The position numbers and the translations under genes are program-made. From Actimicrobium sp035984655 (GTDB taxonomy: Bacteria > Pseudomonadota > Gammaproteobacteria > Burkholderiales > Burkholderiaceae_D): 64,000 nt of DNA. The stretch is taken from contig NZ_JAXCHT010000019.1 in the NCBI RefSeq assembly GCF_035984655.1, forward strand, positions 1 to 64,000, given 5' to 3'. This document shows positions 35,850-44,869 of the stretch, in pieces (position 1 is the stretch's first letter; each line of letters opens with the position of its first letter). A model generated the notes under the pieces. That model was not told the DNA's origin. It searched no databases and saw only the letters and a list, made by a program, of their open reading frames with translations.

Positions 35850-37436
35850 GTGAACATTCCCCCATTAGCCGCTTCAGGCATCGATCCGGTGGCGACAGCC
35901 GGAATTGCCAATGTCAATCCGGTGATTCCATCGACCGCCCTGGCGGAGCAACAGGCCGTCCTTGCTGCCGATACGCGATCCAGCATTGTCGATTTGTCGA
36001 CACTGGGCCAGTTGCAGGCCGCACTGGCGCGTTTTCGTGCGCAGCCGATCAATGACAATGCGGCCGGAGGCAGCGCCGCGGTCGATGGCGTGAATGCGTT
36101 TGGCAAGTTTCTTGCCGCAACCCAGCTGATTGTCGACGCGCTCAATAATTTTCAGTCCGGCCATGTCGACAGCCTGCTCAATGCGATCAGTGCCCCGGCC
36201 GACAGTGCGCTGCCGGGTCTCGATGCGCTGCCGGCGACCACCCCGGGCGACGCGCTGCTGGCCAGTCTGAAGCAGGGCGGCATCAATTTCCAGAGCGCCG
36301 GTGCGGCTGGCGGCACTGCGCAGTTCAGCATCGATTTGCCGACGCTGCAAGCAGCGTTCGAGGCCAATCCGGCCAGTACCGCGACCGCGCTGGCGCAAGC
36401 ATTTCAGACCCTGAGCCAAGGCGCCCAATCGGTGGTCGCGCAGGACGCCGCGCTGTTTTCGACCGATCCCGGCGTAACGCCGTTTGATGGTGCGTCAAGC
36501 GCGCCAGCGGCACTGGCAGGGAATCCGGATGCGACCGTCGCCGCGCTGGCGGCGCTGCCATCGCCGGTGGCTGCCGCGGTAGTCGCGGCGGCAGCCAGTC
36601 CTGCCGTGCCGTCGACGGGCGTCACCGCCACACCCGATATCGCGCTGCCGGCGACGATCACTGCGGCAGCAATTCCGGTAACGCTCAGCGAGCCGGTGGC
36701 TGCAACCGCAACCGGAGACGCGACCGCAACCGGAGCCGCCGCCAGTACCCTTGTTGGCAACCCCGCCGCGCTCACCGATCCTGCGATTGCCGCTGCTGCG
36801 CTCCAGCAGAATGCTGCGGTGTCGAATGCCGCCCTGGCCCAGGCGATTGACACCACCAGTTCGAACACGGTGCTGGGCAGCAGCGCGGCGGCAGCGCCGA
36901 TTGCGACATCGCCCGCCGTCCAGACCGCCTTGCCGCAGCCGGCGGCGACCAGTGCGGTCGTCACTCCGGTGGTGACCGACCCGAGCGTCACCGCCGCGGC
37001 TGTCGCTCTGGCTGTACAGGCCGCCGACAACGTGGTTCCGCCTCAACCGGCGATCGTGGCAGCTCCGCTCGTCGCAACAAGCAATCCTGTCCCGCCCAAT
37101 GCGACCGCGGCGGCGATCAGCGCACCGCCGCAAACCGTCAATGACGCCAACGCCTTGGCAGCCAATGCAGCGGTACTGGCCGCGGCTGCCGCATTCCGCC
37201 TGGGAGATGTGCATGCCGCCAACGCCGTCCGGCAACCCGCGGAATTGGTCCCGGCAATTAACGCCGTGACCCCGGCCGCAGCGACCACGCTGGATCCGCA
37301 TGATGACGCCGGCGACGAGGCGCGCAAGGCAGCGCAACTGGCCGATCAGCGCAAACAGGTTGCCGCACAGCGAGAGGCGCTTGCGAGCTCCTATGAGCCG
37401 CTGCCCGACCACGGCAATCTCGATATCAGTGTGTAG
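35850..37436 (+). CDS. Ala-rich low-complexity protein, unknown
   Basis: GTG at 35850 with AAGGAG 8 bases upstream gives 528 residues. Residues 1-200 are mixed (LGQLQAALARFRAQPIND, FGKFLAATQLIVDALNNF, SIDLPTLQAAFEANPASTAT) and recall hook- or cap-associated filament proteins in style only. Residues about 200-440 are almost entirely Ala, Val, Pro, Thr and Gly with no fixed repeat unit. The last 50 residues are charged (DEARKAAQLADQRKQVAAQ). There is no signal peptide. It is divergent from the recJ operon and is followed by a terminator. Confidence 0.65.
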   Translation: MNIPPLAASGIDPVATAGIANVNPVIPSTALAEQQAVLAADTRSSIVDLSTLGQLQAALARFRAQPINDNAAGGSAAVDGVNAFGKFLAATQLIVDALNNFQSGHVDSLLNAISAPADSALPGLDALPATTPGDALLASLKQGGINFQSAGAAGGTAQFSIDLPTLQAAFEANPASTATALAQAFQTLSQGAQSVVAQDAALFSTDPGVTPFDGASSAPAALAGNPDATVAALAALPSPVAAAVVAAAASPAVPSTGVTATPDIALPATITAAAIPVTLSEPVAATATGDATATGAAASTLVGNPAALTDPAIAAAALQQNAAVSNAALAQAIDTTSSNTVLGSSAAAAPIATSPAVQTALPQPAATSAVVTPVVTDPSVTAAAVALAVQAADNVVPPQPAIVAAPLVATSNPVPPNATAAAISAPPQTVNDANALAANAAVLAAAAAFRLGDVHAANAVRQPAELVPAINAVTPAAATTLDPHDDAGDEARKAAQLADQRKQVAAQREALASSYEPLPDHGNLDISV

Positions 37437-37704
37437 ATAATCCAACGTCGATACGGTTGCCGCGGGTGGCCTCGCCTCCGACGGCGATGGCCGACGATGC
37501 GCGCCTGTAACGCGGCGATCTGCCGTAATCCATCGCGCGGCCACCAAAAAAGGCGGAGCGCCTTTTGCTCAACAGTGGAGGAGTTTTAGTAGTCGTGCAT
37601 GTTTCCTCAGTGAAAGTGTTACCGAGTCAAGTCAATTGACGGCAGTGTTCTGCCAGCGGGGCTAACCAGGTTTGGTGCCCGCCACAATAAAAAAGGATTG
37701 CACG
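37437..37704. other. Intergenic region upstream of the TPS pair
   Basis: It holds the terminator at 37546-37568 and about 135 bp that should contain the tpsA promoter (GTCAAGTCAATTGACGG lies at about 37624). No gene or clear hexamer pair is evident. Confidence 0.4.
37546..37568 (+). terminator. Intrinsic terminator after the Ala-rich gene
   Basis: AAAAGGCG (37548-37555), a GAG loop and CGCCTTTT (37559-37566) form an 8-bp stem with A- and T-tracts at its base. It is 110 bp past the stop. Confidence 0.75.
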
Positions 37705-40700
37705 ATGAAACGCCACGGCTCCATGAATCACATTTTTCGTCTTGTCTGGAGCCAGGTGCTGCAGAGCTGGGTGGCGGTGGCAGAAACCACGCGCGGGCGT
37801 GGCAAGGGCGGCCGACGCAAGCTGGTGGCAGCGGCGCTGGCGCTGACGGCGGTGGGCGCGCAGGCGGGGCCGGAGGGCGGGCAGGTGGTCTCCGGCAGCG
37901 CCGGCATCCAGCAGGCCGGCGCCACCACCACGATCAACCAGGCCAGCCAGAACCTGTCGCTGAACTGGCGCAGCTTCAACGTCGGCGCGGCCGAGACCGT
38001 CAATTTTGTCCAGCCGTCGGCCAGCGCAGTGGCGGTGAACCGGATTGCCGACCGCAACGGCTCGCAGATTTTCGGCCATCTGAATGCCAACGGCCAGGTC
38101 TACCTGATCAATCCGAACGGCATCCTGTTCGGTCGCGGCGCGCAGGTCAATGTCGGCGGGCTGGTGGCCTCGACGCTGGACGTCAGTGATGCCAACCTGA
38201 GCGGCGCAGTGCGCAGCTTCAGCGGCAATGGCACCGGCAGCGTGGTCAACCAGGGTGCCCTCACTGCCACCAACGGCGGCTATATCGCGCTGCTGGGCAA
38301 TCAGGTCAGCAATCACGGCAGCATCAGCGCGCCACAGGGCGCGGTGGCGTTGGGCGCGGGCAGCGCGGCGACGCTGACGTTTCAGAACACTAGCCTGGTG
38401 AGCCTGCAGGTCGAGCGCAGCGTGCTCAACAGCCAGGCCGACAACGGCGGGCTGATCCAGGCCAATGGCGGACTGGTGATGATGACGGCGGGGGCCAAGG
38501 ATGCCTTGCTGGCCAGCGTGGTCAACAACACCGGCGTGATCGAAGCGCGCACGGTCGAGCATCGCAACGGCAGCATCGTGCTGCTGGGCGGCATGGCGGC
38601 CGGCTCGGTGCAGGTTGGCGGCACGCTGGACGCGAGCGCGCCGCAGGGCGGCAACGGCGGTTTCATTGAAACCAGTGCGGCGCACGTGCAGGTGGCCGAC
38701 AGCGCAAAAATCACCACGGCGGCCACTCTCGGCATGGCCGGCACCTGGTTGATCGATCCGGTCGACTTCACGATCGCGGCGTCCGGCGGCAACATGACCG
38801 GGGCGTCGCTGATGTCGGGTCTGGGCGCGGGCAACGTGACGATTCTCAGCAGCAGCGGCAACAGCGGCACGGCCGGCAACGTCAATGTCAATGACGTGGT
38901 CTCGTGGTCGGCCAACAAGCTCACGCTGAATGCGCAAAACAACATCAACATCAATGCCGGCCTGAACGGCTCCGGCAGTGCCAGCCTGGCGCTGCTGTTT
39001 GGCCAGGGCGCGGTGGCGGCGGGCAATACCAACGTGGTCAATGTACGCGCTCCAGTGAATCTGCCGGCGGGTAATCATTTCAGCACCACCCAGGGCTCGA
39101 ACGGCACGGCGGTCAACTTCGTCGTCCTGAACGGTCTCGGCGCGGAGGGCAGTGTCAGCGGCGCCGACTTGCAGGGCATGAACGGCAATCTGGCGCTGAA
39201 CTACGCACTGGGCGGCGACATCGATGCCAGCGCGACGTCCGGCTGGAATGCCGGCGCCGGCTTTGCGCCGGTGGGAGACAGCACCACCGCATTCAGCGGT
39301 GCGTTTGCCGGGCTCGGCCATACCATCACCAATCTCACCATCAACCGCCCCAATTCGGGCAACAGCGGACTCGGGTTGTTCGGTCAGATCGCGTCGACCG
39401 GTACGGTCACCGATATCGGTTTGATCGGCGGCGGGGTCAACGGTCCGAACAGCAATTATGTCGGCGTGCTGGCTGGTGTGAACAACGGCAAGGTCACCAA
39501 CGCGTATGCCACTGGCACGGCAACCGGTTCCAGTGTGGTGGGTGGCCTGATGGGCATCAACTATGGCACGGTCAACAACAGCCACGCGACCGGCACGGTC
39601 CTGGCCACGGGTGACAATGCCGGCGGTCTGTCAGCCTATAACTTCGGCGTGATCAACAATTCCTACGCAAGCGGGGCAGTTTCAGCCGGCAATTATTTTT
39701 CTGGCGGTCTGATCGGCACCAACATGGCGACCGTGAGCAACAGCTACGCAACCGGTGCGGTGACGGGCAACCACATTGCCGGCGGACTGGTCGCCTTCAA
39801 TCAATTCGGCTCCAACATCAGTACCAGCTATGCCACTGGCACCGTGACGGGGACCAGCCAGTTTGGTGCCCTGGTCGGCGCCAACAACAGCACCATCGCC
39901 AGCAGCTACTGGAATTCCACTGTGTCCGGTGCAACGGGTGTCGGCAGTGGTTCCGCCACCGGGGCGACCGGATTGACCAGCCTGCAAATGCAGACCGCCG
40001 CCAATTTTGCCGGCTTTACCTTCACCACGACGCCCGGCGCGACCGGCAACAACTGGGTGATGGTCGACAACGACGGCAGGCTCAACAATGCCGGTGCGGT
40101 CGCTGGTGCAACCCGTCCGATGCTCGCTGCCGAGTACTCCAGCACGATCACCAACGCGCATCAGTTGCAGTTGATGTCGATGAATTTGGCAGGAAATTAT
40201 TTCCTCGGACAGAACATCAGTGCCAGCGCGACCGGCACCGCCAGCGATGTCTGGTCGAACAGTTCCTTCATCCCGGTGGGCGATAACAACTCGCTGTTCA
40301 CCGGCTCGTTCAATGGTCTTGGCCACGTCATCAACGGGCTGGTCATCAACCTGCCAACGACCAGCTACGTTGGCCTGTTCGGCGGCAATGGCGGTGTCAT
40401 CCGCAATCTGGGGCTGACGGGTGGAAGTGTTACCGGCAGCGGGTACGTCGGTGGCATTACCGGCAACAACGCCAACAGTTCGGCGCTCATCAGCAACTCC
40501 TACAACACCGGATCGGTGACCGGCAGCAGCTACCTTGGCGGGCTGGTCGGCCAGAACTGGAGCGGCAGTGTCAGCAACAGCTATGCGACCGGCGATATCA
40601 CCAGCCTGACCGGCGGGTCCAACGTCGGCGGGCTGGTCGGCTACGGTCATAACAGCGCGAGTGTCAACAACAGCTACGCCACTGGCGCGGTGGTGGGCGG

Positions 40701-42132
40701 GCAGGGCGTCGGCGGGCTGATGGGCTCGATGAACAAAAACAGCGTGATCAACAACAGTTACTCGACCGGGCATGTCACCGGCACCAGTTACGTTGGCGGG
40801 CTGATTGGCGTCACCAGCAGCGGCGCGGGCGTCAACAACAGCTTCTGGAATACGCAGACCTCGCAACAGGCGACCAGCGGTGGTGGCGCTGGCGCAACCG
40901 GGCTGACCTCTGCGGCGATGCTGCAAAAGAGCAGTTTCGGTTCGCTGGATTTCACCAACACCTGGGTCGGCTACGACGGTCACACCATCCCGCTGCTGCG
41001 CTCGTTCATGACGGCGCTGACGGTGACGGCGAACAACGCCGTCAAGACCTATGACGGGGTGGCGTATGCCGGTGGCAATGGCGTGACCTATTCGTTGACG
41101 CCGAACAGCAACCTGCTCGGCACGGTTGGTTACGGCGGCACGGCGCAGGGCGCCATCAACGCCGGCAGTGACGTGATCACGGCCAGCGGTTTGTATTCCG
41201 GCCAGCAGGGTTACCTGATCAATTATGTCGATGGTGCACTGACCGTGAACAAGGCCGGGCTGACCGTCGGCAGCGGTGTCGTGAGCAAGACCTACGACGG
41301 CACCCTGAGCGCCGCCGGCACGGTCACGCTGCTGGGCGGCACGCTGTATGGCAGCGACCATCTCAGCGGCGGCAGCTTCGCCTTCACCGACAAGAATGCC
41401 GGCAGCGGCAACAAGGTCGTCGCCACCTCCGGCGTCACGGTCAGCGACAGCAACGGCGGCGGCAATTACCTGATCACCTACGCCAACAACACGGCCAGCA
41501 CGATCGATCGCGCCAACCTGTCGATCAGCGGCGTGACAGCGCTGGACAAGAACTACGATGCGAGCACGGTAGCGTTGCTGGCCGGGACGGCGCAGGTGAC
41601 GGCGCTGGGCCAGGATGTCGTCAATGTCGCTGGTGTCGGCAGCGGCGCCTTTGCCGACAGCAGTGTCGGTGCCGGCAAGGCGGTGACGGTCAGTGGATTC
41701 ACGCTGGGCGGCGCCGATGCGGGTAACTACAATGCGCTGCAGCCGACCGGCTTGACCGCCGCGATCATTGCGGTGGCTGTGCCGCCACCTGTTGCTCCGG
41801 TTGTGCCGGTCGAGCCAGTTGCACCGGTTGTGCCTGTCGCACCAGTCGCGCCGGCACCGATTCCTGCAGCGATTTTCGAGGTGCGTTCGCAGCTCGCCGC
41901 GCTGGCCAGTCCGGTGGCGGCGAATGTGCAGGCAGCGCCGATGACGTTGCCTCCGGTGGTCGCGCCGGTCGCACCACCGGCGCGTTCGGACGCTGGCGAA
42001 ACGGCCTCGAGCGGCCCGGCGGCGCGCTCCGGCCCCGACGTCACGCTGCGCATCGGGGTCAGCGGACCATCACTGAATATCGTCAACGAAGGCGTGCGCC
42101 TGCCGACTGACCGTCTCAATAACAATGATTAA
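37705..42132 (+). CDS. Two-partner secretion exoprotein TpsA with GLUG and YDG/MBG repeats
   Basis: From ATG 37705 it is 1475 residues. An extended signal peptide (ESPR: MKRHGSMNHIFRLVWSQ, then a basic stretch and LVAAALALTAVGAQA) leads to the TPS/haemagglutinin domain with SLNWRSFNVGAAETVNF and YLINPNGILFGRGAQVN. A beta-helix follows with two blocks of GLUG repeats (about 560-700 and 850-1010; units like GGLVGQNWSGSVSNSYATG). Then come YDG/MBG-type domains (KTYDGTLSAAG, KNYDASTVA), a PV(A/E)PV proline-rich stretch and a short C-terminal tail. It is probably secreted through the TpsB pore encoded next, as an adhesin or surface-associated protein. Confidence 0.92.
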   Translation: MKRHGSMNHIFRLVWSQVLQSWVAVAETTRGRGKGGRRKLVAAALALTAVGAQAGPEGGQVVSGSAGIQQAGATTTINQASQNLSLNWRSFNVGAAETVNFVQPSASAVAVNRIADRNGSQIFGHLNANGQVYLINPNGILFGRGAQVNVGGLVASTLDVSDANLSGAVRSFSGNGTGSVVNQGALTATNGGYIALLGNQVSNHGSISAPQGAVALGAGSAATLTFQNTSLVSLQVERSVLNSQADNGGLIQANGGLVMMTAGAKDALLASVVNNTGVIEARTVEHRNGSIVLLGGMAAGSVQVGGTLDASAPQGGNGGFIETSAAHVQVADSAKITTAATLGMAGTWLIDPVDFTIAASGGNMTGASLMSGLGAGNVTILSSSGNSGTAGNVNVNDVVSWSANKLTLNAQNNININAGLNGSGSASLALLFGQGAVAAGNTNVVNVRAPVNLPAGNHFSTTQGSNGTAVNFVVLNGLGAEGSVSGADLQGMNGNLALNYALGGDIDASATSGWNAGAGFAPVGDSTTAFSGAFAGLGHTITNLTINRPNSGNSGLGLFGQIASTGTVTDIGLIGGGVNGPNSNYVGVLAGVNNGKVTNAYATGTATGSSVVGGLMGINYGTVNNSHATGTVLATGDNAGGLSAYNFGVINNSYASGAVSAGNYFSGGLIGTNMATVSNSYATGAVTGNHIAGGLVAFNQFGSNISTSYATGTVTGTSQFGALVGANNSTIASSYWNSTVSGATGVGSGSATGATGLTSLQMQTAANFAGFTFTTTPGATGNNWVMVDNDGRLNNAGAVAGATRPMLAAEYSSTITNAHQLQLMSMNLAGNYFLGQNISASATGTASDVWSNSSFIPVGDNNSLFTGSFNGLGHVINGLVINLPTTSYVGLFGGNGGVIRNLGLTGGSVTGSGYVGGITGNNANSSALISNSYNTGSVTGSSYLGGLVGQNWSGSVSNSYATGDITSLTGGSNVGGLVGYGHNSASVNNSYATGAVVGGQGVGGLMGSMNKNSVINNSYSTGHVTGTSYVGGLIGVTSSGAGVNNSFWNTQTSQQATSGGGAGATGLTSAAMLQKSSFGSLDFTNTWVGYDGHTIPLLRSFMTALTVTANNAVKTYDGVAYAGGNGVTYSLTPNSNLLGTVGYGGTAQGAINAGSDVITASGLYSGQQGYLINYVDGALTVNKAGLTVGSGVVSKTYDGTLSAAGTVTLLGGTLYGSDHLSGGSFAFTDKNAGSGNKVVATSGVTVSDSNGGGNYLITYANNTASTIDRANLSISGVTALDKNYDASTVALLAGTAQVTALGQDVVNVAGVGSGAFADSSVGAGKAVTVSGFTLGGADAGNYNALQPTGLTAAIIAVAVPPPVAPVVPVEPVAPVVPVAPVAPAPIPAAIFEVRSQLAALASPVAANVQAAPMTLPPVVAPVAPPARSDAGETASSGPAARSGPDVTLRIGVSGPSLNIVNEGVRLPTDRLNNND

Positions 42133-43828
42133 GGATGTGACATTGAATAACGCAAACCACCCGCGGCGCTTCATGAAAACCCGATTGTCGGTCCTGCTTG
42201 CCGCGATGACACCATTGTTCGCGCAGGCTGCCGGACCGGTGGCCCCCGATGCCGGGTCGATCCTGCAGCAGATTCAACCGGCCCGGGCACCGGCGCCGTC
42301 GCCGGCTGCAACCGGGCTGTCGATCAGCAACGGCGGTTCGGCCGGGCAGGCTGCCGGCGTGCCCTTCGCAGTGACCGCGATCCAGATTACCGGCAATACG
42401 TTGTTTGATGGCGCGACGCTGCACGCATTGGTGGCCGACGCCGAAGGAAAAAATCTGACGCTGGCGCAGCTGGGCGAGGTTGCCGCGCGCATCACCGCCT
42501 ATTACCAGCAGCATGACTATCCGTTGATGCGTGCCATCGTTCCGGCGCAAACCATTGCCGCCGGCGTGGTGCAGATCGAGGTCATCGAAGCGCGTTACGG
42601 CCAGCTGCGCCTCGACAACGGCAGCCGGGTCGGGACGCCGCTGCTGGAAGCGACCCTGGCGGGCCTGCAAAGCGGCCAGATGGTGGCGCAAAAGGACATG
42701 GATCACGTTCTGCTGCTGATGTCGGACGTGCTCGGGGTGGCGCTCACTGCGACCCTCAAGCCGGGCGCCACGGTCGGCACCTCGGACCTGCAGGTCGACG
42801 TCACGCCGACCGACATGGTCACCGGCAATGTCGTTGCCGACAACTACGGCAACCGCTACACCGGCCGGGCGCGCTTGGCCGGCACTGTCAACGTCGGCAA
42901 TCCGCTGCATCATGGCGATCTGCTGAGCGCGTCGGTGCTCACCTCCGGCAATGGACTTGGGTATGGCCGGGTCTCGTATGACACCCTGCTGAATGGCCTC
43001 GGCACGCATTTGGGCGGCTCGGTATCGGCGCTGCATTACGAGCTGGGCAACGCGCTGTCGGCGCTGGACGCACATGGCAATGCACGGGTGGCCAGCCTGT
43101 GGCTGCGGCATCCGTTCCTGCGCAGCCGTGACGCCAACCTGTACGGACAACTGCAGTTCGACCAGGTGCGCTTGCGTGACCAGATCGATACCAGCGCCTT
43201 GCGCACCCACCGCACCTTGTCGAACCAGACCCTGTTGCTGACCGGCGATGCACGCGATGCCTTGTTTGGCGCCGCCGTCAATACCGGCAGCCTGAGCTGG
43301 ACCAGTGGCCGGGTCCGCTTCGACGACGCGGCGGCGGAGGCAGCCGATGCCGCCACCGCACGCACGCGTGGCAATTTCTCGAAATGGACCGCCAGCGCGT
43401 CGCGCCTGCAAGGCCTGACGACCGACGATGCGTTGCTGCTCAGCGGCGCCGCGCAATGGGCCAACGGCAATCTCGATTCCTCCGAAAAAATGAGTATCGG
43501 CGGCCCTGCCTCGGTGCGGGCGTATGACGTTGGGACGGTGTCGGGCGACAGTGGATATCGTGGCAGCGTCGAGTTCCAGCATCGCTTCGGCCAACGCTGG
43601 CAAGCGATTGCCTTCGTCGACAGTGCGCATGTGACGATCAACAAAAACCCGTGGGACAGCGGTATCAACAGTGCCATGCTCAGCGGCGCCGGTGTCGGTC
43701 TGAACTGGCGCGGCGAGGCGAACATGAGTGTCCAAACCACGCTCGCCACCACGTTCGGCACCAAGCCGGTCCAGCTCGACGGCGTCGGCTCCACCCGCGC
43801 GTGGGTGGAATTCGGCAAGGGATTCTGA
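42125..43828 (+). CDS. TpsB outer-membrane transporter (ShlB/FhaC/HecB family)
   Basis: Up to 567 residues from ATG 42125, which overlaps the end of tpsA by 8 bp. The signal peptide begins at MKTRLSVLLAAMTPLFAQA (ATG 42173 is an alternative start). POTRA domains carry AITAYYQQHDYPLMRAIVPA and VVQIEVIEARYGQLRL. The barrel domain ends GVGLNWRGEANMSVQTTLAT and LDGVGSTRAWVEFGKGF with the terminal Phe required by BAM. It exports the TpsA partner across the outer membrane. Confidence 0.93.
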   Translation: MIKDVTLNNANHPRRFMKTRLSVLLAAMTPLFAQAAGPVAPDAGSILQQIQPARAPAPSPAATGLSISNGGSAGQAAGVPFAVTAIQITGNTLFDGATLHALVADAEGKNLTLAQLGEVAARITAYYQQHDYPLMRAIVPAQTIAAGVVQIEVIEARYGQLRLDNGSRVGTPLLEATLAGLQSGQMVAQKDMDHVLLLMSDVLGVALTATLKPGATVGTSDLQVDVTPTDMVTGNVVADNYGNRYTGRARLAGTVNVGNPLHHGDLLSASVLTSGNGLGYGRVSYDTLLNGLGTHLGGSVSALHYELGNALSALDAHGNARVASLWLRHPFLRSRDANLYGQLQFDQVRLRDQIDTSALRTHRTLSNQTLLLTGDARDALFGAAVNTGSLSWTSGRVRFDDAAAEAADAATARTRGNFSKWTASASRLQGLTTDDALLLSGAAQWANGNLDSSEKMSIGGPASVRAYDVGTVSGDSGYRGSVEFQHRFGQRWQAIAFVDSAHVTINKNPWDSGINSAMLSGAGVGLNWRGEANMSVQTTLATTFGTKPVQLDGVGSTRAWVEFGKGF

Positions 43829-43832
43829 GCAA

Positions 43833-43852
43833 CGCCGGTGCATTGACCGGCG
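43833..43852. terminator. Hairpin between tpsB and the convergent sulfotransferase
   Basis: CGCCGGT (43833-43839) pairs with ACCGGCG (43846-43852) around a 6-nt loop. There is no T-run, so termination strength is uncertain. Confidence 0.35.
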
Positions 43853-43860
43853 CGCTTGGC

Positions 43861-44694
43861 TCAGACTGCCTGTGATTTCTTCTGCGGGTAGTACAACTGC
43901 GTGTACCAGGCGTAGGCGCTGTCGATCTGCGCCTGAATGCGCGGCGGCAGTTCGTGGCGCGTTGGGGCGCTGATCCGGCCCGATTGCCGGTGTGAATACT
44001 TCATCCGGTAGTGGCTGTCGCTTTCCTGGATGCCGATGCTTAGCTGCTCGGGATCGATCACGTGCGGCGACAGGCCGAGCCAGGCGTAAATGTGCGACAT
44101 GCAGACGGCCGGTTGTTCGAGCATGTCTTCGAAGCGCACAAAGTACAAGCGCTCCTGGACCTTCTTCGGCAAATCCAGCACGGCCTGCAGCGAGATCAGC
44201 GGCGCGCCGATCGCCTTGTCTTTGCCGAACAACATGTCGGCGCGTCCCATGCGGTCATAGTCGCCCAGATGGTCGATGAAATCGACCAGGATGGTGCGCT
44301 GGTGCTGGGCTTCGATCGAACCGTAAATCTGGCCCAGATCGCGCAGGCAGACCACCAGCTTGGCCTCCGGCTCCAGATGCAGCAGCAATTCGATGGCATG
44401 CAGCCATGCGCGATTCTTGTCGACCACCGCCTTTTTGCCGCAATCGTGATACCAGCCGTGCAGAAAACCTTGCATCGCCGCAGTCAGGTGGGCATAGCTG
44501 CTGTCGAACGCATTGTCGAGCTGGGACAGGAAGAACGAGTCGTCGCTGATCATGCGCCGGATGCCAAGCAGCGTATTGCACAGCGGCGAGCTGCGGCCCT
44601 CGCAATGAATTTCGGGATGTTGCGCCAGCAGTTGGCACAACAAGGTGGAGCCGGCTCTGGGCAGTCCCGTCACACCGATGAAGTTTGGCCGCAT
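43861..44694 (-). CDS. Sulfotransferase family protein
   Basis: A 277-residue protein with the PAPS-binding loop GLPRAGSTLLCQLLAQHPE at the N-terminus, VVCLRDLGQIYGSIEAQHQR for the 3'-phosphate motif, and FVRFEDMLEQPAVCMSHIY near the C-terminus. It should transfer sulfate from PAPS to a carbohydrate or protein acceptor in the cytoplasm. The acceptor is unknown. It is divergent from lolC and convergent with the TPS pair; modification of the exoprotein is only a guess. Confidence 0.85.
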   Translation of the reverse strand: MRPNFIGVTGLPRAGSTLLCQLLAQHPEIHCEGRSSPLCNTLLGIRRMISDDSFFLSQLDNAFDSSYAHLTAAMQGFLHGWYHDCGKKAVVDKNRAWLHAIELLLHLEPEAKLVVCLRDLGQIYGSIEAQHQRTILVDFIDHLGDYDRMGRADMLFGKDKAIGAPLISLQAVLDLPKKVQERLYFVRFEDMLEQPAVCMSHIYAWLGLSPHVIDPEQLSIGIQESDSHYRMKYSHRQSGRISAPTRHELPPRIQAQIDSAYAWYTQLYYPQKKSQAV

Positions 44695-44869
44695 TGAATG
44701 GGTGCTCGCTGTGTGTTGAAAGCGACGATGACGCCTGAAACGCCCTGTCCGGTCACACTAAAAAACACGTGTCATCGTGCTGCAGCGACGGCGCGACTTA
44801 TCGCTGCCGTTTTTCATTTCCCGGTATGTGTGGCAAGATGCGCGGTGCTATCAGGAGCCTCGCCCCCGT

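Noticed and set aside
36495..37547. Long minus-strand open frame opposite the Ala-rich gene
   Set aside because: Gly/Arg-rich shadow with no start context; arises from the biased codon use of the plus-strand gene.
37627..41361. Large minus-strand frames opposite tpsA
   Set aside because: Mirror the repetitive GC-rich tpsA codons; no domain or ribosome site.
44777..44869. Upstream extension of lolC
   Set aside because: LolC homology starts at MLKNLPFEWLVG with a ribosome site before ATG 44870.
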